From Butyricicoccus_A sp963601915 (GTDB lineage Bacteria; Bacillota; Clostridia; Oscillospirales; Butyricicoccaceae), in NCBI GenBank assembly GCA_963601915.1, contig CAVCGL010000024.1, positions 1 to 34,816 on the forward strand: a stretch of 34,816 bases of DNA. The letters run 5' to 3'. The first letter of the stretch is position 1. Each line of letters starts with the position of its first letter. Shown piece after piece: positions 1-8,064 of the stretch. The notes beneath the pieces were generated by a model, which was given only the letters and a program-made list of their open reading frames with translations, did not search any database and was not told where the DNA came from. The translations under genes were made by a program, and so were the position numbers.

Positions 1-580
1 CGATTGCTGTTACGCCGGCAAATAGAGCTGGCCACTTCATCGCCATTTCATTTGCTGCGGTGGCACCTTCCTGATAACCAACCAAATACAACGCACGTTC
101 GTTCAAGTCGAATACGGATTCATTGGAATCTGATTTGCTAGTCAGTTTTCCGTAAATCTTGTACAAATATTCTTGATCATTTCGTCCAGAAGAATCGTCT
201 TGCAGATTCCATTCGCCGGATTCCGGCTCTGCAACAACCAAAGAAATCGCATTATTGTCCGCTACAGAGATCCATCTCTTGCCTAACTCACTATCGAGCC
301 AATCTTTTGCCGTTGTTCCATTTGGCGTCAGCAAAAGTACCGCCGGAGAGCAATATTCAAAATTGTTCGGCACATATACACTGTAATTTCCTGTATATCC
401 ATCGATTTTCTGGTTGTCCCAACGGCCGGTGTTTAATGCTACATAGATTTTTCCTGCAGCTTCTTGCTGCTCCAGTTGGGAACTATACTTTGAGTCTACA
501 GCTCCCGCTCCTCCTGCTGCAGCCAGCAGCATACTGATCGACATTGCTGCCGCCGCTGCTCGTTTGGTTGATTTTTTCAT
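1..580 (-). CDS. Secreted alpha/beta-hydrolase-like protein, N-terminal part (runs off left edge)
   Basis: The frame opens at an ATG ending at 580, preceded by a strong ribosome site (GGAGGA), and stays open to the window edge (193 codons seen). The N-terminus is a typical signal peptide (MKKSTKRAAAAAMSISMLLA, then a small-residue stretch ending near residue 27), so the product should be exported. Residues about 55-193 read like an esterase/PHB-depolymerase-type alpha/beta hydrolase: a YSVYVPNNF strand, VLLLTPNG (an oxyanion-type turn) and LYLVGYQEGATAA at the place of the nucleophile elbow. The expected G-x-S-x-G is G-Y-Q-E-G here, so the catalytic Ser appears replaced by Gln. No lipobox Cys is visible. 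It lies downstream of the solute-binding protein gene with a 97-base gap. The family call rests on pattern resemblance only, and the C-terminal half with the remaining catalytic residues is outside the window. Confidence 0.6.
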   Translation of the reverse strand, partial: MKKSTKRAAAAAMSISMLLAAAGGAGAVDSKYSSQLEQQEAAGKIYVALNTGRWDNQKIDGYTGNYSVYVPNNFEYCSPAVLLLTPNGTTAKDWLDSELGKRWISVADNNAISLVVAEPESGEWNLQDDSSGRNDQEYLYKIYGKLTSKSDSNESVFDLNERALYLVGYQEGATAANEMAMKWPALFAGVTAI

Positions 581-677
581 AACTTTCCTCCTTCTATAGT
601 CGGTCTCTCTCTTTGTTGTGGTTTAAGAATACTATAAAATCCGACAGAGGGAAATACAGAAAAATTTAAATCTTATA

Positions 678-1838
678 TTATTCGACACAATATTCTTCTA
701 AAAATTCAGACTGAATTTTTAGAATGTTTGCAATACATGTATCTTCTGACTGTAATCCAAGAACACATCGTCCAATTTCAGAAATAACTGCGGAACGTGC
801 CTTGTTCTCTTGTAGGGAAGCTGTTTTTTGAGGTGCGTCAAAACTGCCTGTATCCAACGAAACAGTTATATGATAGTTCTTCATCTGCTGTTCTAAACGC
901 TTTGTAATGTCTTCGTCCTGGTATGCCGGAATCATCAAGTTATTCGCCATAATTTCTGCTCCTTGTTTTCCGCAAACAAAGTTTACAAATTTCCACGCAG
1001 ATTCTTTTTCTTTTGAATTTTTATTGATACAAAGTGATGTTACCCATGCTGCGTCTTCATTTTTCTTTCCATCCCAATGCGGGCGCTCCGTCACGCCCCA
1101 ATGCATCGAACATTCTCCTGACTGCGTATCAATCTTTAAATAATGCATAAGCCAAGTTCCGCAAATGTACATCCCGTAGTTTCCGGTTTCAAATAATCGT
1201 TGTACGCCTCCGTGTGTACTCATCTCTTGCATTGGAACCATCGTACCGTCTTTCTGCATCTGTAATAGCAGATGCATTCCTTTTCTTAATTCAGACAGAT
1301 TCATGTTGGAAATAGAAAAAGACTGAGATGTAAATATCTCCGACCAATGTGTTGGGATATAAATGGAAAATGCACCATATTGATTTTCACCGAGTGCACA
1401 TTGAAGTTTTTCAGCAGTTTCATACCACTCATTCCATGTCATTGCAGAATCGGGATACTTTAATCCTGCCTGATCGAATAAATCTTTGTTATAAAATAAG
1501 AGAAATTTGTCAACTCGATATGGCAATGCCATCAATTTACCCTCTGACAAACGAAAGGAGATACTGTATGGACTCAATGGTACATTATTTCGGTCAACAT
1601 AGGAATCCAGCGGTTCACAAAATCCGCTTTTCTCAAGCTCTGTGAACATTGCCATCTGATTAGCATATACAATATCCACTTGCGATCCGCTATCTAACAA
1701 ATTTCGAACATAATAGGAATAAACTTCTGAACGATAACTGATTACTTCTATATCAATATCTGGATTTTGTTCTTCAAATTTCGTCACCAATTCTCGATCA
1801 TATTCTGTCAAATCATAATCCCATAATGAAATCCGCAA
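678..1838 (-). CDS. Extracellular solute-binding protein (family 1), sugar type
   Basis: The open part (386 codons from a TTG) encodes a periplasmic-binding-protein fold of the carbohydrate-uptake family 1. It begins with a beta-strand (LRISLWDYD) followed by an EEQNPDIDIEV strand, and contains the hallmark ALPYRVDKFLLFYNKDLF and TWNEWYETAEKLQ segments and a late AAWVTSLCINKNSKEKESAWKFVNFV segment typical of sugar-binding lipoproteins. The coding frame continues upstream to an ATG at 1943 that overlaps the response-regulator stop (ATGA). That upstream part encodes a hydrophobic anchor (ISFLVIIIITYG) but carries an in-frame TGA at codon 4 (1932-1934). There is no lipobox Cys, so an uncleaved membrane anchor is more likely than a lipoprotein. 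It is the last gene of a kinase-regulator-binding-protein operon without permease genes, which suggests a sensory rather than a transport role. The ligand cannot be told from sequence. Confidence 0.85.
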   Translation of the reverse strand: MRISLWDYDLTEYDRELVTKFEEQNPDIDIEVISYRSEVYSYYVRNLLDSGSQVDIVYANQMAMFTELEKSGFCEPLDSYVDRNNVPLSPYSISFRLSEGKLMALPYRVDKFLLFYNKDLFDQAGLKYPDSAMTWNEWYETAEKLQCALGENQYGAFSIYIPTHWSEIFTSQSFSISNMNLSELRKGMHLLLQMQKDGTMVPMQEMSTHGGVQRLFETGNYGMYICGTWLMHYLKIDTQSGECSMHWGVTERPHWDGKKNEDAAWVTSLCINKNSKEKESAWKFVNFVCGKQGAEIMANNLMIPAYQDEDITKRLEQQMKNYHITVSLDTGSFDAPQKTASLQENKARSAVISEIGRCVLGLQSEDTCIANILKIQSEFLEEYCVE

Positions 1839-1943
1839 TGTATGCTGTGAAGTTTCTTCATTTTTACTCTTCCAATGCGTTCCATAAGTAATAATGATTA
1901 TGACCAGAAAACTGATTGCGGATATGCCCAGTCATCGTTTCAT
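1839..1943 (-). other. Coupled start and anchor segment of the solute-binding protein, with in-frame TGA
   Basis: The minus strand reads ATG AAA CGA TGA at 1943-1932 and then stays open in the same frame into the solute-binding protein, encoding LGISAISFLVIIIITYG, a membrane anchor that the protein otherwise lacks. The ATG overlaps the response-regulator TGA stop as ATGA, the usual sign of translational coupling, so this is the expected start. A single G-to-A change (TGG to TGA at codon 4) would explain the stop. Without the anchor the product would start at an internal TTG (1838) and would not be exported. Confidence 0.6.
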
Positions 1944-3520
1944 ATTTTCTCCTCTTTTTTCCCTTTCCTGCGGCTATATTGTCCAGGTGTTATACCAAAT
2001 GTCCGCTTAAACAGCATATTAAAATAGTACTGATTAGAATATCCTACACACTCGGCAACTTCATATACATGCAATTTCCCCTGTTTTAACAATCGCCTTG
2101 CATGTTCCATGCGAACATGCAAAACATATTCTGAAAATGTCATGCCTAAATCTCGTTTCATCAACGTGCTCAAATATCCAGGTGTCAGATTCAAGTGTTC
2201 TGCAAGTGCAGACAACGTAATATTTTCTGCAAAATGTTGCTCAATATAGTCTTGTGCCATGAGAGATTCTTTTCGATTTTCTCTTTTAGCAGTTTCCTCC
2301 ATTCCATTGCAAATTGTTGCAATCAAAACGTCTATCCAATCTGACAATTCTTGAGAAGAAGACACTTGTTTCAACTCTTGAAATCGGTTATCCTCCATCG
2401 CTGCCGAAAGATCTTTTCTCCAACCGCTCTTCCGTATACTCTCTTGTAAATTCATTAGTAATTCACTAGACAAATTTTTCTGTTCCTCTAATGAATTGTT
2501 TCGCACACAAATAAACGCCCTAATGCCTTGCATAACATGACGAAACAACTCACAATTGCTTGTTTGAATCGCTTGGTTTAACTGTGGAAGATATGCCATA
2601 GATTTCTCAGCTATGGATATTTTCTCTTGTTCAGCAAATAAACAATCTTTCTGCTCCCAGATAGCCATTTTAGAAGCCAATCGAGCGCTTTTACATGCTT
2701 GAAACACTCCTTGTATCGTATAAGTTCCTCGACTAATGCCAATTGAGACATGCAAATCTAAATATTGATTCAACATTAAAACCAATCGATCTGCAGTTTG
2801 CTTCATGTATAACGTCTCATCGTATAACCGATTGCAGACTCCTAGTACAAAAAACTCTCCAGTATATCCTTCAGCACAAAACGCCGTCAACTCATCTCCA
2901 ACAATCTCTTCTGCAATGTTAATCAAAGAAAGACATATCGTTTGATACTCCTCTTCATCTGCAATACATTCTGAGGACAGATCTGTTCGCAACGCCATAC
3001 ACCAGATATGATCTGCTTGAAACGCCACATTTGCCTGCAGAAATTGCTCTTGCATTTCTTCCTCTGAGAGAAAATATCTGCTCATAATGTTCTTCATCAA
3101 ATGTGCACGTAAAATATGCTGTGGAACCACCACATTTCGCGTCATATCATTTTGAATCTGCAGTGGGTGCAGCGCTTGAAGCAGTTTTTCTGCTGTTAAA
3201 TCCACTTTTAACAAATAGTCAGATGCACCTAATCGCATAGATTCTCTAACCAATTCATAGTCATCATAGCTGCTTAATACGAGTATTTCTGGTGAATGTC
3301 GGTATTTTTTCAATTCACGAATAAGAGAAACGCCGTCCATGCCAGGCATCTTCATATCTGTAATAACAACCTGCGGATGTATTTCATCTATGCATTTTAA
3401 TGCCTCTTTTCCATTCTCTGCTTCTCCCATCCATACAAACCCCTCATTTTCCCAATCTATCATCATATGTAGGCTCATACGCATGATGGCATCATCATCT
3501 ACAACCAATACACTTGTCAT
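1940..3520 (-). CDS. Response regulator, YesN type (receiver plus AraC HTH)
   Basis: This 526-aa protein has an N-terminal receiver domain with the acidic pocket DDD at residues 8-10, phospho-acceptor Asp55 in VVITDMKMPG, the conserved Ser in LVLSSYDDYE and Lys105 in DYLLKVD. The C-terminus is an AraC-type DNA-binding domain with two helix-turn-helix units (ITLSALAEHLNLTPGYLSTL and VYEVAECVGYSNQYYFNMLF, then the FKRTFGITPGQYSRRK signature). The middle 250 residues are the weakly conserved linker usual in YesN-type regulators. It starts 12 bases after the sensor-kinase stop, and its own stop overlaps the binding-protein start (ATGA). It probably activates sugar-uptake or glycoside-hydrolase genes when its kinase is stimulated. 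Targets cannot be read from this window. Confidence 0.93.
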   Translation of the reverse strand: MTSVLVVDDDAIMRMSLHMMIDWENEGFVWMGEAENGKEALKCIDEIHPQVVITDMKMPGMDGVSLIRELKKYRHSPEILVLSSYDDYELVRESMRLGASDYLLKVDLTAEKLLQALHPLQIQNDMTRNVVVPQHILRAHLMKNIMSRYFLSEEEMQEQFLQANVAFQADHIWCMALRTDLSSECIADEEEYQTICLSLINIAEEIVGDELTAFCAEGYTGEFFVLGVCNRLYDETLYMKQTADRLVLMLNQYLDLHVSIGISRGTYTIQGVFQACKSARLASKMAIWEQKDCLFAEQEKISIAEKSMAYLPQLNQAIQTSNCELFRHVMQGIRAFICVRNNSLEEQKNLSSELLMNLQESIRKSGWRKDLSAAMEDNRFQELKQVSSSQELSDWIDVLIATICNGMEETAKRENRKESLMAQDYIEQHFAENITLSALAEHLNLTPGYLSTLMKRDLGMTFSEYVLHVRMEHARRLLKQGKLHVYEVAECVGYSNQYYFNMLFKRTFGITPGQYSRRKGKKEEKI

Positions 3521-3532
3521 TTTTTATTTTCC

Positions 3533-4015
3533 TCACTCATTTTTTTCAAAAGGAAGTCGAATTGTCACGCAGCACCCATTTCCTAACTCACTTTCGATCG
3601 TCAGCCCAAACAACTCTCCATCATGCAATTGAATTCGTTTCTGTATATTGACTAACGCCATTCCATGAGAATGAGATGTTGCTGTGTTGCTTGGATGTAA
3701 TTGTTTTTCCGGATGGTGCAAAGCATCTGTAATCTCAGCTAGACGTCCGGAGTCAATACCTGCTCCATTGTCTTCCATCCTAAGCACAATGGTTTCTCCT
3801 TCTTTCCAGCCACACAGATGAATCCTTCCAACATCACTTTTTTCAGCAAATCCATGCGTAATCGCATTTTCTGCCAGTGGCTGCAACAAAAGTTTCGGTA
3901 TTTTTTGTTGCAAGATTTGCTTATCTATCGAAATATCCCATTGCAATTTTCCCTTCTTGCTAATGTTCTGAATATACATGTAACTTTCCCAAAATTCCAG
4001 TTCTTGTGCTATCAT
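3533..4015 (-). CDS. Sensor histidine kinase, C-terminal fragment (ATPase domain)
   Basis: This is the catalytic end of a YesM-type kinase. QELEFWESYMYIQ is the segment that links the His-kinase domain to the ATPase. LLLQPLAENAITHGF is the N box with Asn50, MEDNGAGID is the G1 box, and SHSHGMALVNIQKRI is the G2 region. The stop lies 12 bases before the response regulator. The fragment is not a gene by itself: its ATG (4015) has no ribosome site and a TAG lies in frame just upstream at 4019-4021, beside the 10-N gap. The upstream fragments at 4015-4449 and 4343-5269 supply the rest of the kinase. I read the three as one gene interrupted by an assembly gap and a frameshift. Confidence 0.85.
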   Translation of the reverse strand: MIAQELEFWESYMYIQNISKKGKLQWDISIDKQILQQKIPKLLLQPLAENAITHGFAEKSDVGRIHLCGWKEGETIVLRMEDNGAGIDSGRLAEITDALHHPEKQLHPSNTATSHSHGMALVNIQKRIQLHDGELFGLTIESELGNGCCVTIRLPFEKNE

Positions 4016-4449
4016 TAACTATGACTCTCNNNNNNNNNNACCTTTGCCTCTGGATGGGATAAACTCGCACGCATCAATTGTATTAGCATTTCTGTTACTT
4101 TCACAATGCTCTGTTTTCCCTGCATAATCGCCATAAGTCGAATTGTATTTAAGGTATGGTATAAAAAATGGGGATTCATTTGTTCCTGTAACACTTGAAT
4201 CTCTAACTGTTGTTTTTCCCGTTCTCGTTGACGTTCTTGTTCCATAGAACATAACAAAGCTTCGTGCATATCTAAAATGCGATTTTCTAAATAATCAATC
4301 TCCGACCGTTCCATTCTTCGATCAATCAATTGAACCGTACCATTAGAAATATCTTGAACTCGAGCAATCACTCGTTCTAATGGCGCAGTAATGGTTCGAG
4401 TAAGTATCCAACTGATTATGAATGTAACGAAAAAACAACATACAACCAA
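4015..4449 (-). CDS. Sensor histidine kinase, middle fragment (HAMP and phospho-His)
   Basis: This fragment holds the end of the second membrane helix (VTFIISWILTRTI), a HAMP domain (ITAPLERVIARVQDISNG and following), a Gln/Glu/Arg-rich coiled coil (about residues 68-92) and the His-kinase motif LQEQMNPHFLYHTLNTIRL, in which the His of NPHF is the phospho-acceptor. It runs into ten undetermined bases at 4030-4039 and then stops. The preceding fragment overlaps it in another frame. Removing one T from the T6 run at 4430-4435 would join them as a smooth second transmembrane helix. The apparent start is a TTG without a ribosome site, so this piece is not translated independently. Confidence 0.85.
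   Translation of the reverse strand: MVVCCFFVTFIISWILTRTITAPLERVIARVQDISNGTVQLIDRRMERSEIDYLENRILDMHEALLCSMEQERQREREKQQLEIQVLQEQMNPHFLYHTLNTIRLMAIMQGKQSIVKVTEMLIQLMRASLSHPEAKXXXXESHS
4030..4039. other. Assembly gap (10 undetermined bases) inside the sensor kinase gene
   Basis: Ten N characters fall between the phospho-His segment and the ATPase domain of the kinase. Exactly ten Ns suggests a scaffold gap of unknown size rather than low-quality bases. The bases right after it on the minus strand give a stop in two frames, which is consistent with poor sequence at a contig edge. Confidence 0.97.
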
Positions 4450-5269
4450 ACAGCAGCACCGAAAAGAACGCTGTTCGTCTCTGTTGTCTTAATATATCTG
4501 TAGAAATTTGAAAATCAATCTGCCAACCAATTACATTAGAAGTCTTCTGCACTTGAATATAGTCTGATTTTACGGTTTGTGTACTGCAGCAAATCAACTC
4601 CCCATTGCCATTATACAACGTCGGAATATTGACAGGGTCTTGAAGCATTCCATCATAACAATCAGAAAACATGTCATCCGAAAATAATAAGAGCAAATTT
4701 CCAATTTGATGACCATCAGCATCACAGATCGGATGATTATATGGAAGAATTTTCCCAGGAATCGTAAATGGAATGGTATTTTCTAAACTTTTTCCCCACC
4801 GACAAGCATCGTAATTCATCTGCTTGAATTCAGCTAACGCTTGTTCTGAAAATAACGATGCTTCACTTCCACTTCTAATATCTGCTCCATTATTTCCTAA
4901 TATAAACAATCCACGCAAGTATTCACCGATAGGACGATAAGAAAGCTGATCTGTCAATTGTGAAATAATAGAATACATCTGTTCATCATAACGATTCGCT
5001 GAATTCGCATCTCTGTGTAAGCGTTCTTGAATATCTTCATTGTTTACTGCCCAACTCACAAAATTAGAAATCTGTATCATCTGATTTTCTATTTTATTCA
5101 AAGAATGCGCAATATCTCGCTCTCCATCTGATCGCAGTTGTTGTTTCATCACGTTTTGCTGCACAATAACAGTGTATGATAGAACGACAGTCATAGAAAG
5201 TATACTCACACAAAGAAAACTTGCCAAAATTTTCGTTTTTAACGAATATTTTAAAGATTTTTTGTCCAT
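4343..5269 (-). CDS. Sensor histidine kinase, N-terminal fragment (membrane sensor), YesM type
   Basis: The start is ATG at 5269 with a GGGAGG ribosome site five bases upstream. An in-frame ATG at 5332 is less likely. A first transmembrane helix lies at residues about 13-36. An extracellular sensor region of roughly 240 residues follows, ending in YIQVQKTSNVIGWQIDFQIS, the beta-strand that precedes the second helix in YesM/Cache-like kinases. The second helix begins at AFFSVLLFGCMLFF and then the frame is lost at a T6 run (4430-4435), leaving a nonsense tail to 4343. The correct continuation is the 4015-4449 fragment. Operon order is kinase, regulator, solute-binding protein, and a plausible promoter lies immediately upstream. 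The sensor may read ligand occupancy through the partner binding protein. Confidence 0.88.
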   Translation of the reverse strand: MDKKSLKYSLKTKILASFLCVSILSMTVVLSYTVIVQQNVMKQQLRSDGERDIAHSLNKIENQMIQISNFVSWAVNNEDIQERLHRDANSANRYDEQMYSIISQLTDQLSYRPIGEYLRGLFILGNNGADIRSGSEASLFSEQALAEFKQMNYDACRWGKSLENTIPFTIPGKILPYNHPICDADGHQIGNLLLLFSDDMFSDCYDGMLQDPVNIPTLYNGNGELICCSTQTVKSDYIQVQKTSNVIGWQIDFQISTDILRQQRRTAFFSVLLFGCMLFFRYIHNQLDTYSNHYCAIRTSDCSSSRYF

Positions 5270-5303
5270 ATTTACCTCCCTTTTCAGGGTATATATTATA
5301 ACA

Positions 5304-5332
5304 AGTATACTATAAATTCTTTTCTTGAGCAA
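5304..5332 (-). promoter_or_regulatory. Putative sigma-A promoter of the kinase-regulator-binding-protein operon
   Basis: On the minus strand a -35-like TTGCTC (5327-5332) is followed after exactly 17 bases by TATACT (5304-5309), about 35 bases upstream of the kinase start. It sits directly behind the pcrA terminator, where the next transcription unit should begin. Confidence 0.5.
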
Positions 5333-5378
5333 TAAAAACCATTAGCACTCCTGCGTTTATTGCAAAAGTGCTAATGGT
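5331..5378 (-). terminator. Rho-independent terminator after pcrA
   Basis: A perfect 12-bp inverted repeat (ACCATTAGCACT at 5338-5349, AGTGCTAATGGT at 5367-5378) is followed on the minus strand by TTTTTATT. It lies 42 bases past the pcrA stop and separates pcrA from the sensor-kinase operon. Confidence 0.85.
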
Positions 5379-5419
5379 ACTCGTTTATCATCTTGTGATT
5401 GTTATATTGGAAATTCTTC

Positions 5420-7834
5420 TCATTCCTTTGTCATGAAATTCATCGCAGATTTTGCCATCAATCGCTTAGTTCCCACTTTATCAAACGTGATTTCCAGCAA
5501 AATATCGCCGCCCATCGGCTTGCACGAGGTAATCATACCATGACCGAACACCTTGTGATCTACCTGATCGCCAGGTTTGAGCTGCGGGGCTGCGACTGTC
5601 GGAGAAGATTTTTTCTTCGCCATAACAGGACGCTTTGTCCGTGTTCCGGAAATATCGTATGCCCGACTGGACTGATACCGCGGATTTGGCTGAAAATCCA
5701 GTTTTTCCTGCATCTCCTGCCGTGTTTCTGCAATATTAGAATCCACAAACTGTTCTGGAATCTCTTTTAAGAACTGAGATGGTTTGGAATATTGGGTTCT
5801 GCCATACATCATGCGTCGTTCTGCACAAGTCAAATACAGCTGTTCCTTTGCTCGTGTCACAGCAACATAGCACAGACGCCGCTCTTCTTCCAGATCCTCT
5901 TCCTTTTCCATGGAGCGGAATCCCGGGAAGATGCCGTCCTCCATACCGACAAGAAATACACTCGGGAACTCCAAGCCCTTTGCCGAATGCATCGTCATCA
6001 TAACAACGGCGTCAGAACTCTCATCCATGCGGTCAATATCCGTAAACAGCGAAACTTCTTCCAAAAATCCTTCCAAGGTCGGATCTTCCTGACGAGACAT
6101 AAAGTCGGCAATGTTGGATTTTAACTCCATGGTGTTTTCAATTCTTCCCTGTGCTTCTTGTGTCTCTTTCGACTCTAATGCCTCTAGATAACCGGTTTGA
6201 ACCATCACCTGTTCATAGAATTCATCCAATGGCATATATTCTCTCATCTTTTGTAAATTCGTGATGAGTTCCGCAAATTTCGTCAGTGCATTTGTCGCAC
6301 GTCCCAATTCTGGATAGTTTGACGCATGAGACACAATGTCAAACATGGTAGTCTGGTTGATTTCAGCCAGCATGGCAACGGTTTCAATCGTTTTGTTGCC
6401 AATCTTTCGCGACGGTACGTTGATAATCCGGCGCAAACGCAGATTATCCGTCGGATTGGCAATCACCCATAAATAGGCCAGCATATCCTTGACTTCTGCG
6501 CGATCAAAGAATCGCAGACCACTGACAATACGATACGGAATACCATTTCTTTTAAAAGCACTCTCAATGCTGTTAGACAGCACATGATTGCGATAGAGGA
6601 TCGCATAATCGCTGAATTGTTTTCCGTCTGCGACACCTTCGGCAATCGTATGTGCAACATATTCTGCTTCGCCTTCCTGCGTGTCTGACCGGTGAAAGCG
6701 AATTTTTGTTCCGCTACCATTGTCTGTCCACAGTTCTTTACCCTTTCGATGGGCATTGTTGCGAATCAGTTCATTCGCCGCACTCAGGATATTCTGCGTA
6801 GAACGGTAATTCTGTTCCAAGCGAATCGTCGTTGCATTTTTGTATTGTTCTTCAAACTCCAAGATATTGGTAATCGTTGCACCGCGGAATTTATAAATAC
6901 TCTGGTCATCGTCACCGACTACGCAGATATTTTCATATCCGCCCGCCAGCAAGCTGGTCAATACATACTGCGCATGGTTGGTGTCCTGATACTCATCCGC
7001 CATAACATAATGAAACTGCTTTTGATAGCGTTCCAAAATATCCGGATTGCCTTGCAGCAACTGCACCGTTTTCATGATAATATCATCAAAATCCATGGCA
7101 TTGGCTTCTTTGAGCTGCTTCGCATATTCCTTGTAAATTTCTGCGACTGTTGATTTGTAATAATCTTCGGAATTTTCCACAGCATACATGCGCGGTGTCT
7201 GCAAATTGTCTTTTGCTCTGCCAATCGCACTTGCTACGCCACGCGCATCAAAAACTTTCTCGTCCAGCTTCATGTTTTTAATAATCGCTGTCAATACACG
7301 TTTTTGGTCATCTGTGTCATAAATCGTAAAGGAACGATCAAAACCGATGGCATCGCATTCGCGGCGCAAAATACGCACACACATGGAATGAAATGTGCTC
7401 GCCCAAATATCTTTGGCGAATTCTTCACCCAACGCACGCTGTAAACGATTTTGAATTTCCTTCGCCGCCTTATTGGTAAAGGTAATCGCCAAAATCTGCC
7501 ACGGACGGGCGGGATTGACACGGCATAGCGTCTCCGCGCGCATACGATTGTCTTCTGTCGGATTGCGCAGGTATTCTCTCAAAAACAGCAAATCATCCTC
7601 TGTTGCATCCTCCGGTGCGTATTCATAAGAAAATCCTTGACCGAAGCGCAAAATATTGATAATCCGATTGATTAAAACGGTTGTTTTGCCGCTTCCTGCA
7701 CCCGCCAGTACCAACAAAGGGCCTTCTGTATGAAAAACAGCCTCTCTCTGTTTGTTATTCAAGTGCTGAAATTCCTGTTCAATAATAGCCGCGCGCATCG
7801 CAGCGTATTGTATGTCAAATCTTGATTGCTCCAT
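5420..7834 (-). CDS. pcrA: ATP-dependent DNA helicase PcrA (UvrD family)
   Basis: This is an 804-aa superfamily-1 3'-5' helicase used in repair, replication restart and plasmid rolling-circle replication. Motif I is GAGSGKTTVLINR (about residues 45-57), motif Ia LAITFTNKAAKEIQNRL, motif II DEYQDTN, motif III DDDQSIYKFRGA, motif IV RLEQNYRSTQNIL, and motif V TMHSAKGLEFPSVFLVGMEDG, followed by VI (CYVAVTRAKEQLYL). The last 50 residues (GDQVDHKVFGHGMI to FDKVGTKRLM) form the Tudor-like tail that in Gram-positive PcrA contacts RNA polymerase. About 40 extra residues lie between motifs I and Ia (GFSYEYAPEDATEDDL and following), longer than in the Bacillus enzyme. The start is ATG at 7834 with AAGGAG upstream. 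It has its own terminator and is not functionally tied to the sugar operons on either side. Confidence 0.97.
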   Translation of the reverse strand: MEQSRFDIQYAAMRAAIIEQEFQHLNNKQREAVFHTEGPLLVLAGAGSGKTTVLINRIINILRFGQGFSYEYAPEDATEDDLLFLREYLRNPTEDNRMRAETLCRVNPARPWQILAITFTNKAAKEIQNRLQRALGEEFAKDIWASTFHSMCVRILRRECDAIGFDRSFTIYDTDDQKRVLTAIIKNMKLDEKVFDARGVASAIGRAKDNLQTPRMYAVENSEDYYKSTVAEIYKEYAKQLKEANAMDFDDIIMKTVQLLQGNPDILERYQKQFHYVMADEYQDTNHAQYVLTSLLAGGYENICVVGDDDQSIYKFRGATITNILEFEEQYKNATTIRLEQNYRSTQNILSAANELIRNNAHRKGKELWTDNGSGTKIRFHRSDTQEGEAEYVAHTIAEGVADGKQFSDYAILYRNHVLSNSIESAFKRNGIPYRIVSGLRFFDRAEVKDMLAYLWVIANPTDNLRLRRIINVPSRKIGNKTIETVAMLAEINQTTMFDIVSHASNYPELGRATNALTKFAELITNLQKMREYMPLDEFYEQVMVQTGYLEALESKETQEAQGRIENTMELKSNIADFMSRQEDPTLEGFLEEVSLFTDIDRMDESSDAVVMMTMHSAKGLEFPSVFLVGMEDGIFPGFRSMEKEEDLEEERRLCYVAVTRAKEQLYLTCAERRMMYGRTQYSKPSQFLKEIPEQFVDSNIAETRQEMQEKLDFQPNPRYQSSRAYDISGTRTKRPVMAKKKSSPTVAAPQLKPGDQVDHKVFGHGMITSCKPMGGDILLEITFDKVGTKRLMAKSAMNFMTKE

Positions 7835-7923
7835 GAGCTTCTCCTTATTAAAAGCGTGTTCTGATAGTAGATCGTATATTTACTGAAATTTATACTATCA
7901 TACAATGCTTTTTTTATCAAGAG

Positions 7924-7963
7924 AATGGCCCTCACACGCTAGAAATTCTAACCGTGCGAGGGC
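7924..7963 (-). terminator. Probable terminator at the end of the lactose/galactose operon
   Basis: An inverted repeat of 10-bp arms with one mismatch (CCCTCACACG and CGTGCGAGGG on the plus strand) lies about 100 bases past the symporter stop. On the minus strand it is followed only by a weak T-rich stretch (ATTCTCTT), so termination strength is uncertain. It is the only hairpin between the symporter and pcrA with GC-rich arms. Confidence 0.45.
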
Positions 7964-8064
7964 TGCATTATTATCCGTATGTTCTGTGCATCTGTGAGTC
8001 GTGTCGTTTATTCCAGTAAATTTGTTTTTTGTGTTTACACAGAATCATACCGAAAATACGAGAG

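Noticed and set aside
5420..7834. Plus-strand open frames opposite pcrA (such as 5399-5770 and 6692-7153)
   Set aside because: They are shadows of the helicase, with no ribosome sites and low-complexity, Arg/His-rich translations.
7866..7910. Paired TGATAGTA/TACTATCA arms upstream of pcrA as a LexA/SOS box
   Set aside because: They do not match the Gram-positive LexA consensus (GAAC-N4-GTTC), and the arms are far apart in AT-rich DNA.
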